Shown here: in pieces, positions 1 through 6,519 of the stretch
How positions within the stretch are numbered: position 1 is the stretch's first letter
How the letters are laid out: the number at the start of each line of letters is the position of its first letter
Source of the DNA: DASXRA01 sp036506155
GTDB lineage: Bacteria > Actinomycetota > Actinomycetes > Mycobacteriales > Jatrophihabitantaceae
Direction: 5' to 3'
NCBI GenBank assembly: GCA_036506155.1
Contig: DASXSF010000053.1
Coordinates: 1 to 19,073 of the forward strand
DNA: 19,073 nt
The notes under the pieces: model-generated
The model's database searches: none
The model's input: the letters and a program-made list of their open reading frames with translations, nothing else
Told to the model about the DNA's origin: nothing
Translations under genes and position numbers: made by a program

Positions 1-120
1 TTCGAAGGCCAGACCACGATCGCGGTCGGCGTTCGCGAGAAGGTCCCGTTCCGCGTCTGGGTACGCAGCGAGCATTACTATCGGCACGTCGTGCTGGACC
101 TTGCCCACCCAGTGGAGTGA
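1..120 (+). CDS. AMIN-like domain protein, C-terminal end (partial)
   Basis: Reading frame 1 is open from the left edge to a TGA at 118-120 and gives the last 39 residues of a protein. The pattern F-E-G-Q-T-T-I-A-V-G-V-R, then P-F-R-V, then V-V-L-D-L-A-H at the end resembles the closing beta-strands of actinobacterial AMIN-like domain (lipo)proteins, which usually end in a V-V-V-D-(V/I)-A-H motif. Those are secreted or membrane-anchored proteins of unknown role, related to the AMIN domain that targets proteins to the cell envelope. The start and any signal peptide lie outside the window. The family call rests on recalled motif similarity only; that the frame is coding is more secure than the name. 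Confidence 0.55.
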   Translation, partial: FEGQTTIAVGVREKVPFRVWVRSEHYYRHVVLDLAHPVE

Positions 121-266
121 TCGCGAAGACGAGGTTCATGCGTCTGGCAAGATTTCGCGGTTCGCATGCTCACCGTTTTGCGGCGGCTACAACGCCGGCC
201 AAGCCCGATGGACCAGCGCGGGCCATCCGGAATGATCTCGACCTGCCGAGCAGAAACGCACGCATC

Positions 267-317
267 TGCCGCGGAGCGCGCTAACGCGCGACCATGCCGC
301 GGAGCGCGCTAACGCGC
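267..317. repeat. 28-bp period tandem duplication with hairpin core
   Basis: A 23-base unit beginning TGCCGCGGAGCGCGC is present at 267-289 and again, identical, at 295-317, a 28-base period. A third degenerate unit follows at about 321-347. Each unit contains GCGCG-CTAA-CGCGC, a short perfect hairpin. It lies in the 235-base gap between the AMIN-like gene end and the neighbouring frameshifted gene; nothing else is recognisable in that gap. Confidence 0.75.
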
Positions 318-355
318 CCATGCCGCCGTCAGCGCGCACACGCGCCAAGATCTCC

Positions 356-708
356 TCACTCGGTCGTGGGTCGACCTATGTTCAGGTTGGGAAACCACAC
401 TCCGCGCCACGCCGGGTTGCCCAGCTGCCCCGCAAGCCGAGGATCGACGGTCGGGTTGCGGACCACGGTGATTACGGGAGGCAATTCCTGACCAGCGCGC
501 CGCGAAGCAGACGGAGGCAATCCGCCTCGTCATACCCAGTAACTCCAGCCCCACGACCGAGGAGACGGTAGGCGGCAGTACCACCGTCAATCTGGATCGA
601 ACCTGGCGTCCCGAGCTGAGCGTGGCCCGCAAGGTCGAAGTCGAACCAGTACCGAACAAGGCTCGGCTCCTCGGCATCCACGACCAGAAGTCTGTCATCG
701 AGACGCAC
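356..708 (-). pseudogene. Conserved-looking hypothetical protein, disrupted by a one-base frameshift
   Basis: From a GTG at 708 (or TTG at 741) the minus strand reads a compact acidic protein containing V-V-D-A-E-E-P-S-L-V-R-Y-W-F-D-F-D and later G-Y-D-E-A-D-C-L-R-L-L-R, then meets a stop near 474. From about 490 a different frame continues smoothly with E-L-P-P-V-I-T-V-V-R-N-P and W-R-G-V-W-F-P-N-L-N to a TGA at 356-358. The span 708-356 is 353 bases, one short of a whole number of codons, so a single deleted base near 485-495 would explain the break and a repaired product would be about 117 residues. No signal peptide or membrane segment is visible. I do not recognise the family; it is a small soluble actinobacterial-type protein. 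It lies downstream of the GNAT gene on the same strand, so the two could be co-transcribed. Confidence 0.6.
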
Positions 709-795
709 TGATCTAGCCGGTCCGCGCGCGAGACCCGCCAACGTGATTGATGGCTGAGTGGCATTGCATCGGCGGCCGGACCAGGAACTCGCCGG

Positions 796-1374
796 TTACA
801 GCGGCAGCCGCATCACCGGGCGGCTGGAGAAGGTGCGACCAATCTCGATGAATCCGGCGCCGGTGAACATGGCGCGGGTGCCGGTGTACAGGGCGGAACC
901 GCTCACGCGCGCTGTGCTCAGCGCGGCCACGTCGACGGGATGCCCCTCGAGGGCCGTCGCGCCGTGCGCGCGAGCGAACTCGACGGCCGCGTCCAGCAGG
1001 GATGACCCGACGCTCGCGCGGCGGCGCCGGCTGTCCACGGCGAAACAGGCCACCCACCAGGCGCCGGGGTCGGCCGGAAGAACCCGGGCCAACGCCCGGT
1101 TCCCCGCCACGCGGGCAAACGCCGACCGAGGCCCAACCCTGGTCCAACCCGCCGGCTCGTCGTCGACATAGGCGATCAGACCCGGCGGCACCGCCGCGGT
1201 GGCGATCTCCGCGCGCAGCGCACTCCGATTGTCCGCCCAGGGCGGCGAGGAGTCATACCCAGCGCGCAGGAACAGCTGGCACCAGCACCAACCCGGGTCT
1301 TGCCCGCGGCGGCCGAACACGCGCACGAGATCAGACCACCGCTCGGCGGTCATCGTCTCCACTCGCACCGACAC
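796..1374 (-). CDS. GNAT family N-acetyltransferase
   Basis: A 192-residue protein of the GCN5-related N-acetyltransferase fold, which moves an acetyl group from acetyl-CoA to an amine. From the chosen GTG, W-C-W-C-Q lies at 29-33; the central strand W-W-V-A-C-F-A-V at 106-113 is followed by the acetyl-CoA loop R-R-R-R-A-S-V-G-S-S-L-L (116-127) and its helix. A C-terminal Y-T-G-T-R-A-M-F-T-G-A-G-F (163-175) matches the usual last GNAT helix and strand. The loop reads A-S-V-G-S instead of the commoner G-V-G-R-x, a mild oddity. The frame is open to a TTG at 1404, but GTG 1374 gives the usual short N-terminus (V-R-V-E-T-M-T-A-E-R-W) and has a purine-rich stretch upstream; ATG 1353 is another option. 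The substrate is unknown. A copy of the dispersed repeat lies about 50 bases upstream in the same direction. Confidence 0.88.
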   Translation of the reverse strand: MSVRVETMTAERWSDLVRVFGRRGQDPGWCWCQLFLRAGYDSSPPWADNRSALRAEIATAAVPPGLIAYVDDEPAGWTRVGPRSAFARVAGNRALARVLPADPGAWWVACFAVDSRRRRASVGSSLLDAAVEFARAHGATALEGHPVDVAALSTARVSGSALYTGTRAMFTGAGFIEIGRTFSSRPVMRLPL

Positions 1375-1425
1375 CAACCCGACCCTAATCGCGACCGTCG
1401 CCAAGCCGCCTCGACGGCCCTGATA

Positions 1426-1473
1426 CGCACTGATCTGCTGCGTGGCGCGCGCGGTTCTGCCGATGGTCGAGCG
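1426..1473 (-). repeat. Dispersed two-box repeat, copy upstream of the GNAT gene
   Basis: On the minus strand box A (CGCTCGACCATCGGCAG, 1473-1457) is followed by a GCGC-rich link and box B (GCGCCACGCAGCAGATCAG..., 1449-1426). Box A is identical over 17 bases to the copy at 8551-8567. The element ends about 50 bases before the GNAT start and points towards it. Confidence 0.6.
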
Positions 1474-1595
1474 CTTCTAAATGATCTCCGTGTGCTGGCG
1501 AGACCGCCGATGAGGCGACCGCGCCGGCCCGGTGCGTACCCCTTTCGCGGGAGGAGGTAACACGCCGAGCTAGGGCCGCAGTTTGACTGGGAGCG

Positions 1596-1613
1596 CTGCC
1601 CTGACTAGGGCAG
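1596..1613 (-). terminator. Hairpin at the stop codon of the beta-propeller gene
   Basis: CTGCCCT-GACT-AGGGCAG is a perfect 7-bp stem with a 4-base loop. It overlaps the TAG stop (1605-1607) of the minus-strand gene. There is no clear T-run after it, so it may be a non-canonical terminator of the kind common in high-GC actinobacteria. Confidence 0.45.
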
Positions 1614-2715
1614 GTATGCGGTATGCCAGGTGGCGCCAGCGTCATGGGTGTAGGCGACGCCGCGGTAGTTGGCGGTGATGGCATAGCCGAAGGTCGGCGT
1701 GGCGAACGCCATGGTGTCTACCCCGTGGGCTGGAAGTCCGACGTCGTGCCAGCTCTGGCCGCCGTCGGCGGTCCGATAGAGGTGCATCACCGCACCGGTC
1801 GTGGAGTCCAGGTCAAGACTGAGTAGCACTGAGCGGGACACGGCGACGAGCGGCCCGGGATTACCTTCCTGGGGTGCGGGCAGCGCGCGGACGGCGCCGA
1901 ACGTCCTTGCGCCATCGAGTGACTCGCAGTACTCCCAGCGCAAGGAGGACCGGTCGAAGCAGGTGGCGACCGCGGTCGCGTCCGGGGCCAGTACCACGCC
2001 TACGGTGGTGATGGTGTGCGGGCGAGGACACGGATCGGTGTTCACCCGCTGCCAGCTGCGCCCGCCGTCGGCCGTTGTCGAGATGATCGTCCGGGGCGGC
2101 ACATCCACATCACCGTATGCGCCTTGGCTCTCGACGAGAGACACCCGCGCAGCCGACTGCACCAGCTTCGGTTGACTCGTCCGGGTCACGGCATCGGCGA
2201 CGATGCGCCAGTCCCGCGCCTCGGCATCAGCGCGCTCGACCACCTGCGTGCCGGCGAAGAATCGGGTACGGAGCACGGCACCGTCGGCTGCGGCCAGGCT
2301 GCCCGCCGCACCGTTTCGACGCGACCAACTCTGGCCGCCGTCGCGCGTGACGTACAGCAACCGGTCGCCCCAGGCATAGCCAGTTCGCGCATCGGCGAAC
2401 GTCAGGTGCTCGATGCAGGGCCGGTCCTGATTGATGACATTCGAACACGACAAACTCTCCCGCGGCGCCTTCGCTCCCGGTGGCACGCCGACCGGCTGCC
2501 AGGAACGCCCGCCGTCCGCGGTACGCAGGACGCGCAGGCACCGGCGCCAACCACCACAACCGTGTGTGGTGAGCGCCCAGCCGTGCTGTGCGTCAACGAA
2601 CATCACGTCAGTGGCGCGCGTCACCACGAAAGAAGCCGCGCCAGAACACCACGCCGACGACCACGCCGGCGAGGCCGACCGCGACGACCACCGCGACAAC
2701 GATCCACCGGCGCAC
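1605..2715 (-). CDS. Membrane-anchored BNR/YCF48-like beta-propeller protein (anchor out of frame)
   Basis: The minus strand encodes about 340 residues of beta-propeller repeats. Five Asp-box motifs of the S/T-x-D-G-G-x-S-W type are visible: R-T-A-D-G-G-R-S-W, T-R-D-G-G-Q-S-W, T-T-A-D-G-G-R-S-W, R-T-A-D-G-G-Q-S-W and T-H-D-A-G-A-T-W, each with a preceding F-x-D-x-x-x-G-(W/Y)-A strand typical of YCF48/sialidase-like repeats. Such proteins are usually exported and bind ligands or partner proteins; no catalytic sialidase residues are evident. The expected N-terminal anchor (V-R-R-W-I-V-V-A-V-V-V-A-V-G-L-A-G, then V-V-V-G-V-V-F-W) is encoded from GTG 2715 but in a different frame, which ends at a TGA near 2608. 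The span 2715-1605 is 1111 bases, one more than a whole number of codons, so one inserted base near 2625-2640 would separate anchor from propeller. The propeller frame itself is open up to a GTG at 2723, giving an unconvincing Ser/Arg-rich leader. Confidence 0.8.
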
Positions 2716-2800
2716 AGGCTCACTACAGCATGACGGGCCGCTCCAAGTGGCCGGCCGTGTCCGGATCGTTGCAGCGGCCGCCCGAATCGTGATCACTGGC

Positions 2801-2835
2801 AATCATCCGACTTTGCCGCATGGTGCGCAGCCTCG
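2801..2835 (-). repeat. Dispersed two-box repeat, copy upstream of the beta-propeller gene
   Basis: The minus strand shows box B as TGCGCACCATGCGGCAAAG followed by TCGGATGATT. It shares GCGGCAAA and the CGGATG block with the other copies, and points towards the beta-propeller gene that starts about 85 bases further on. Box A is only weakly recognisable upstream. Confidence 0.5.
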
Positions 2836-2876
2836 GCGATCAGCGGTCGTGCGGAATGATCCAAGTCGTGGATCGA

Positions 2877-3107
2877 ATGTCATTGCGGGATCTGCTCGAC
2901 AGGGAGTGAGTACGCCGGGACGCTTACGACCTGGATGGGGGCGCGCACGACGAGGTGCTGTGCCTGCAACCTGGTGCCGGCGGTTGGATCGTCTTCTACG
3001 GCGAACGCGGCAAGCGCACCGGTGAGCGGTGGTTCGAGAGCGAAGATGAGGCCTGCGACTTCCTGGCAGAACGGCTGCTGGCCGACGCCAGTAATCGCGT
3101 CATATAG
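2877..3107 (+). pseudogene. Small immunity-like protein with an in-frame TGA
   Basis: From ATG 2877 the frame reads M-S-L-R-D-L-L-D-R-E, then TGA (2907-2909), then continues without further stops as V-R-R-D-A-Y-D-L-D-G-G, W-I-V-F-Y-G-E-R-G-K-R-T-G-E-R-W-F and E-D-E-A-C-D-F-L-A-E-R-L-L to TAG 3105-3107. Without the TGA it would be a 76-residue protein. The D-A-Y-D-L-x-G-G, G-W-x-V-(F/Y)-Y-x-E-R-G and D-E-A-C-x-x-L motifs are what I associate with small actinobacterial proteins near polymorphic-toxin genes, often labelled immunity proteins; this is recall, not a search. TGA replacing GGA (Gly) is the simplest explanation. No toxin gene is present, so it would be an orphan. Re-initiation after the stop is unlikely, as no good start with a ribosome binding site follows. 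Confidence 0.6.
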
Positions 3108-3200
3108 CCATGAGCGTGAGCGAACATCCGATCATCAGCGTAAGTCGTTTTGGTCAAGCTTCTGGTCGGTGCCTCGTCCGTCGTCTGTCCCCTGCATAGC

Positions 3201-3241
3201 TGTAATGGGGTTGGTCCCGGCAGCGTGTAATCGGGGTTGGT
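3201..3241. repeat. Two near-identical 15-16 base direct repeats near the IS110 downstream end
   Basis: TGTAATGGGGTTGGT (3201-3215) and TGTAATCGGGGTTGGT (3226-3241) differ by one extra C and are 25 bases apart. They lie between the immunity-like pseudogene and the 3' end of the IS110 transposase, where the IS boundary should be, so they may mark an end or a target feature. This is positional inference only. Confidence 0.5.
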
Positions 3242-3345
3242 GTGACGACGGGCGAGGCTGCCCATGATGTCCGGCGAGATCACTGGGTGTCTCAATGCCG
3301 CGTGGGGCTCGCCCCGTCCGTCAGCTTGTCCGCCGCGACGGATCG

Positions 3346-4668
3346 TTAGGCGGCGAGGTCTATCTGTCTTCTTCTGGGTGCCGTGCCGGGCGATGGCGGG
3401 ATCCCAGGCGTTGCCGGTGACGATGACGGCGTGCAGTTGCCGCAGCACCGCTGCGGCGATCACGCTCTGCGCCTGAGTGGGGGTGAGCTTGTTCTTCTCG
3501 CGGCTGGCCAGGTGCCGGTAGCGTGCGGCGTAGACGGCGTTGGTGTGCAGCACGGCCCAGACCACCCGCCAGGCGGCCAGCCGCAGTCCCGGCCGGCCTT
3601 GGCCGGTGAGTTTCGTGCGGCCGACGTAGCTGCCGGACAGTTTCTCCCGCGGGGCCAGTCCGGCGTGTTTGACCAGGACGCGGACGGTGGTGAACCGGCG
3701 CGGATCACCGGTCTCGGCCAGGATCGCGGCGGCACCGACCGGCGAGACACCATCGATGGAGGTGACCAGCTCGGTCAGGTGCAGCTCGTCAAGCACGCTG
3801 AGCATGCGCGCCTCGGTGTCGACCAGCCGCCGCTGATCCTCGACCCAATCGGCCAGCAGCAGCTGCACCCGCTCCAGGCCGCCGCGGCGGTGCGCGAGCA
3901 CCCCGGCCGGATCACCGAGAGCGGCGAACAGTTTCCGCGCGATCCGACCACAAGTTTTGTGCCCACCGCGCTTGACGATTTCGCGGCGCACGAGCTGCTC
4001 GAACCGGGAAAGCCCCAACCGCCGGGTCCGGGTCAGCTCGCCGCCGTCGCGGTCACAAACAATGTGTATCGCCGCGGCCCAGGTCTTCGACCGGAACGGC
4101 TGCTGCGCGGTGTCCAACGCGCCCGGCCAGACACATTCTCACTCACGATGCTGGTCAGCAGCTGCTCGCGGCGGGCACCCAGATGCCGCAGCCGACCCCA
4201 GGTTTCATCCACCGGCTCGGGGGCGCAGCAGCGCAACTGCGCGGTCAGCCGGGCGATCAGCACTGCGTCCTTCTCATCGGTCTTATCCGGTGTCAGGTCT
4301 TCCGTGCGCCGCGATAACGACGTCACCGACGGCTGCACGCACACGAACCGCATGCCCCGGCCCGCGGCCAACTGGGCCAGCACCCGCCACCGGTGCCCGG
4401 TCGGCTCGCACGCCACCGTCACGCCAGTCCACCCCCTTGGCCCGTGCTCGCTCGCCGGCCCAGTCCAACGCGGTCCCGAGATCCCACGCCCGGCATCGGG
4501 ATGTCTTACGCGCGAGCACCTTCGAGTCGTGATCGGTCACCACAACCATCTGCTTGCGGTCGGCCAGGTCGATACCGACGATCGCGTTCTCCACGACAGA
4601 GCCCGAAGCCGAGCCAGCCGCGCGTTGCGGTTGCGATCGCCCCGAGAGACACCACTACCGTTGCCCAC
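3346..4668 (-). pseudogene. IS110-family transposase (DEDD), multiply frameshifted
   Basis: Pieces of one transposase follow each other along the minus strand in alternating frames. (1) GTG 4668: G-N-G-S-G-V-S-R-G-D-R-N-R-N-A-R-L-A-R-L-R, preceded by AGGAGG at ideal spacing. (2) From about 4597: V-E-N-A-I-V-G-I-D-L-A-D-R-K-Q, carrying the first catalytic Asp. (3) From about 4422: V-T-V-A-C-E-P-T-G-H-R-W, with the catalytic Glu, and T-D-E-K-D-A-V-L-I-A with the DxxD pair. (4) From about 4130: E-C-V-W-P-G-A-L-D-T-A-Q-Q-P-F, then the Transposase_20 region S-I-D-G-V-S-P-V-G-A-A-A-I-L-A-E-T-G-D and the conserved G-R-P-G-L-R-L-A-A-W. A final shift would restore an L-A-A-stop ending at 3346-3348; otherwise piece 4 runs on to 2996. 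Between pieces 3 and 4 about nine residues seem missing (S-I-V-S joins directly to E-C-V-W), suggesting a small deletion. Intact relatives are about 400 residues in one frame. Confidence 0.85.
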
Positions 4669-4725
4669 GAACGTCCTCCTTGAATGCGTGGGACACCAAG
4701 CCCGAAGCGCATCAGGAGGACGTTC
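4669..4725 (-). promoter_or_regulatory. Hairpin sequestering the IS110 transposase ribosome binding site
   Basis: GAACGTCCTCCT (4669-4680) and AGGAGGACGTTC (4714-4725) are perfect 12-base complements. In the minus-strand transcript the second arm of the stem is AGGAGGACGUUC, i.e. the Shine-Dalgarno, and the GUG start (4668-4666) follows it immediately. Inner pairs extend the structure (ATGCG 4684-4688 with CGCAT 4708-4712; GGG 4690-4692 with CCC 4701-4703). A transcript entering from outside would fold and hide the ribosome binding site, a strategy known from other insertion sequences for damping read-through expression. Confidence 0.7.
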
Positions 4726-4744
4726 CTACATCCGGCACCGACAC

Positions 4745-4794
4745 GCAGAACGTCTTTCTATGCCGCTGCGCGTGCGCGTTCTGCTGATAAGCAG
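4745..4794. other. Inverted repeats in the upstream non-coding end of the IS110 element
   Basis: GCAGAACG (4745-4752) pairs with CGTTCTGC (4777-4784), and CTGCT-GATA-AGCAG (4781-4794) forms a second overlapping hairpin. With the hairpin at 4669-4725 this makes a roughly 125-base strongly structured segment upstream of the transposase, the place where IS110-group elements encode their bridge RNA. Whether it is such an RNA cannot be told from one degenerate copy. Confidence 0.35.
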
Positions 4795-4826
4795 CCAGGG
4801 ACTGCCCTCCGGTCGTTATGCGGGGC

Positions 4827-5858
4827 TCAGCATGGGTGGACTCGCCAGGGCTGGGCCGGTGGGTATCCGATCGGCGACTGTTTCATGCGTCGTTCGGGTC
4901 GGCCCGTGTCATCTGGTTCACGACTAGCGTGTCGGTGCTGGCGGGGTCGATGTGTGGCTCCCGGCTGGGTGCTCGTTGGGCGTTGCCCGCCGCCGCCGCG
5001 GGGTCGGTCTGGCGGATGGTCTTCTGGGGCTCCCGGCCGGTCTGTGGGTGGGTGGTGTCGGATGACGTAGCCCTGCTGGGCGAGGGTCCAGATGTTGCTG
5101 GTGAACCAGTAGAGCAGCACGCCGAGCGGAAAGTTGAAGAGCAGGCCGGACGCGAGCACGCCGAGCGGGATGACGTACATCATCAGCCGCTGCACTTTGG
5201 CAGTCGTGTCTGCGGGCACGGTCGTGGCGTTGACGCGCACCAACAGCTGGGTGCAAAGCGTGGCCGCGGCGCTGATGAGCAGCACGATGGCGATCACCAG
5301 CCGGGTAGAGCCGACCTGGCCGCCGAGGACGTTCACGATGGTGTGCGTGGAGTCGTGGAAGGACGCGGCCAGAGGCACCTTGCCGAACAGCTTCGCGTGC
5401 GCCGCGCTGAGCGTGTCGTGCTTGGTGAAGGTGTAGAGCGTCAGCCGGTCGGGATGGTTCAGCTGATAGCTGGGCGACGCGGCCGCGGACAGGTGACGCA
5501 GCACATGGTATAGACCCAGGAAGATCGGGACCTGCAAGAACATCGGCAGGCAGCCGGAGAGCGGGTTGAAGCCCTCAACCTGCTGCAACTTGATCATCTG
5601 CCGGTTCAGTTCGGCACGGTCGTTCTTGTACTTTGCACGCAGCTTGGCGATCTCCGGCTGGATCTTTTGCATGTTCCGCGTGTAGTGCAGCTGCCTGATA
5701 AACAACCGGAACAGCGCGAGACGAGTCGTGATCACCAGGAAGACAATGGACAGCGTCCAGGTGAGGCCGTCTGCGGGATTCATGCCGAGCGCCGAGAACA
5801 GCTGGTGCCAGCGCAACAGCACCCAGGACACAGCCGTGTAGACAAAGTCGAGAAACAT
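4827..5858 (-). CDS. yidC: YidC/Oxa1 family membrane protein insertase
   Basis: A 343-residue membrane insertase that helps proteins enter or fold in the cytoplasmic membrane, alone or with SecYEG. Hydrophobic segments lie at about 34-54, 104-121, 187-208, 224-242 and 244-262. The first conserved segment carries the functionally important Arg (T-T-R-L-A-L, R46); the family hallmark G-C-L-P-M-F-L-Q-V-P-I-F-L-G-L-Y is at 102-117; the charged cytoplasmic hairpin lies between (about 55-100). F-N-F-P-L-G-V-L-L-Y-W (241-251) is the usual last-helix signature. A Pro/Arg-rich hydrophilic tail follows from 270. ATG 5858 has GGAG about six bases upstream. It is not beside rnpA/rpmH/jag, where the housekeeping copy normally sits, so it may be a paralogue. 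DUF6412 lies just upstream on the same strand, the usual actinobacterial partner of this type. Confidence 0.93.
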   Translation of the reverse strand: MFLDFVYTAVSWVLLRWHQLFSALGMNPADGLTWTLSIVFLVITTRLALFRLFIRQLHYTRNMQKIQPEIAKLRAKYKNDRAELNRQMIKLQQVEGFNPLSGCLPMFLQVPIFLGLYHVLRHLSAAASPSYQLNHPDRLTLYTFTKHDTLSAAHAKLFGKVPLAASFHDSTHTIVNVLGGQVGSTRLVIAIVLLISAAATLCTQLLVRVNATTVPADTTAKVQRLMMYVIPLGVLASGLLFNFPLGVLLYWFTSNIWTLAQQGYVIRHHPPTDRPGAPEDHPPDRPRGGGGQRPTSTQPGATHRPRQHRHASREPDDTGRPERRMKQSPIGYPPAQPWRVHPC

Positions 5859-6031
5859 CGGAACTCCAAAGGATGAAGCGCGGGCGATTCGGCGAACTCA
5901 ATCGCCGAGCGCGCGGCCCTAAGGCCTTGGACCGTGCGACGCCCGAAGAGGCAGTGGGGTATGCGGCAGCTCGATCAGAAGGAACCAGACTTCAACCGCG
6001 ATCGATCACAGCGAGCGCCGCGCAGGTCAAC

Positions 6032-6373
6032 TCAGCGACAACCGGCCACACTCGTGCTGGGCGCCCGCGGCCGCGTGTGACCGGGCGCATTCGGCTCGCA
6101 CTGGCGAACCGGGTGGCGCGACTCCGCCAGCCGGCGCCGCACCCGTCCGGTCGGGACAACTGCAGGCACATGCACGGCGAGCGCCGCAACAGCGACCGCC
6201 AGAGCGAGGAGAAGAACCGAACTCACTACCAGTGGCAAAGCCAAGCCGGAATCGCCGACGAGCCCGGCTGCGGCTGAGGCAACAACCACGCCGACCACGG
6301 CGAGCCCGCACAGCGAGGCGACACGACGCGCCGGCCAGATGCGAGCGAATTCGCGCGTCGGCGGAGTGTTCAC
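6032..6373 (-). CDS. DUF6412-like small membrane protein upstream of yidC
   Basis: A 113-residue protein with two membrane segments (about 18-38 and 47-69, Ala/Val/Leu-rich) followed by a basic tail: R-V-R-R-R-L-A-E-S-R, then N-A-P-G-H-T-R-P-R-A-P. A tail of the form R-D-P-D-A-x-G-R-x-R-P-R-A-P is what I recall of DUF6412 proteins, which commonly precede yidC in actinobacteria. The function is unknown; the pairing suggests a role in membrane protein insertion. The stop is 173 bases from the yidC start, so an operon is plausible though not tight. GTG 6373 was chosen because the frame further upstream (to 6442) runs through a copy of the dispersed intergenic repeat; the AGGGG before the GTG is too close to be an ideal ribosome binding site, so the start is uncertain. 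Confidence 0.7.
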   Translation of the reverse strand: MNTPPTREFARIWPARRVASLCGLAVVGVVVASAAAGLVGDSGLALPLVVSSVLLLALAVAVAALAVHVPAVVPTGRVRRRLAESRHPVRQCEPNAPGHTRPRAPSTSVAGCR

Positions 6374-6391
6374 CCCTCGAATCGCATCGTT

Positions 6392-6419
6392 GGAACATCC
6401 GACTTTCGGCAAACGCGCA
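6392..6419 (-). repeat. Dispersed repeat, box B copy upstream of the DUF6412-yidC pair
   Basis: The minus strand reads TGCGCGTTTGCCGAAAG followed by TCGGATGTTCC. AAAGTCGGATG is shared exactly with the 2801-2820 copy. It ends about 20 bases before the proposed DUF6412 start and points towards it. Confidence 0.5.
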
Positions 6420-6519
6420 CGCGCAGCGGCAGTTGCGGGCACTCGCCCCGCGCATTTGAGGTGCGCGAGATCGGCAGTTCCGGTCGTTCAGAACTCAGCT
6501 TGTGCGACACCATGGATTC

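Larger units (their letters stand above)
3346..4794 (-). mobile_element. Degenerate IS110-family insertion sequence
   Basis: The element comprises the broken transposase (4668-3346) and its structured upstream non-coding segment (to about 4794). IS110 elements lack conventional terminal inverted repeats and target duplications, so exact ends cannot be set by eye; the outer limits are the end of the immunity-like pseudogene (3107) and the end of yidC (4827). IS110 of this type encode a guide (bridge) RNA in a non-coding end, upstream of the transposase in the IS110 group. With several frame breaks and an apparent internal deletion, the element should be immobile unless helped in trans. Confidence 0.75.

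Noticed and set aside
2016..2792. A 258-codon open frame on the plus strand
   Set aside because: It lies antisense to the beta-propeller gene, is Arg/His/Pro-rich without motifs, and has no ribosome binding site.
3346..4668. Programmed ribosomal frameshifting to make the IS110 transposase
   Set aside because: IS110 transposases are normally one frame. Several shifts, plus an apparent internal deletion between S-I-V-S and E-C-V-W, indicate decay.
3383..4927. A 514-codon open frame on the plus strand across the IS110 region
   Set aside because: It is antisense to the transposase and to the end of yidC, has no domain motifs, and its length follows from the high GC content. The minus-strand pieces carry clear IS110 motifs.
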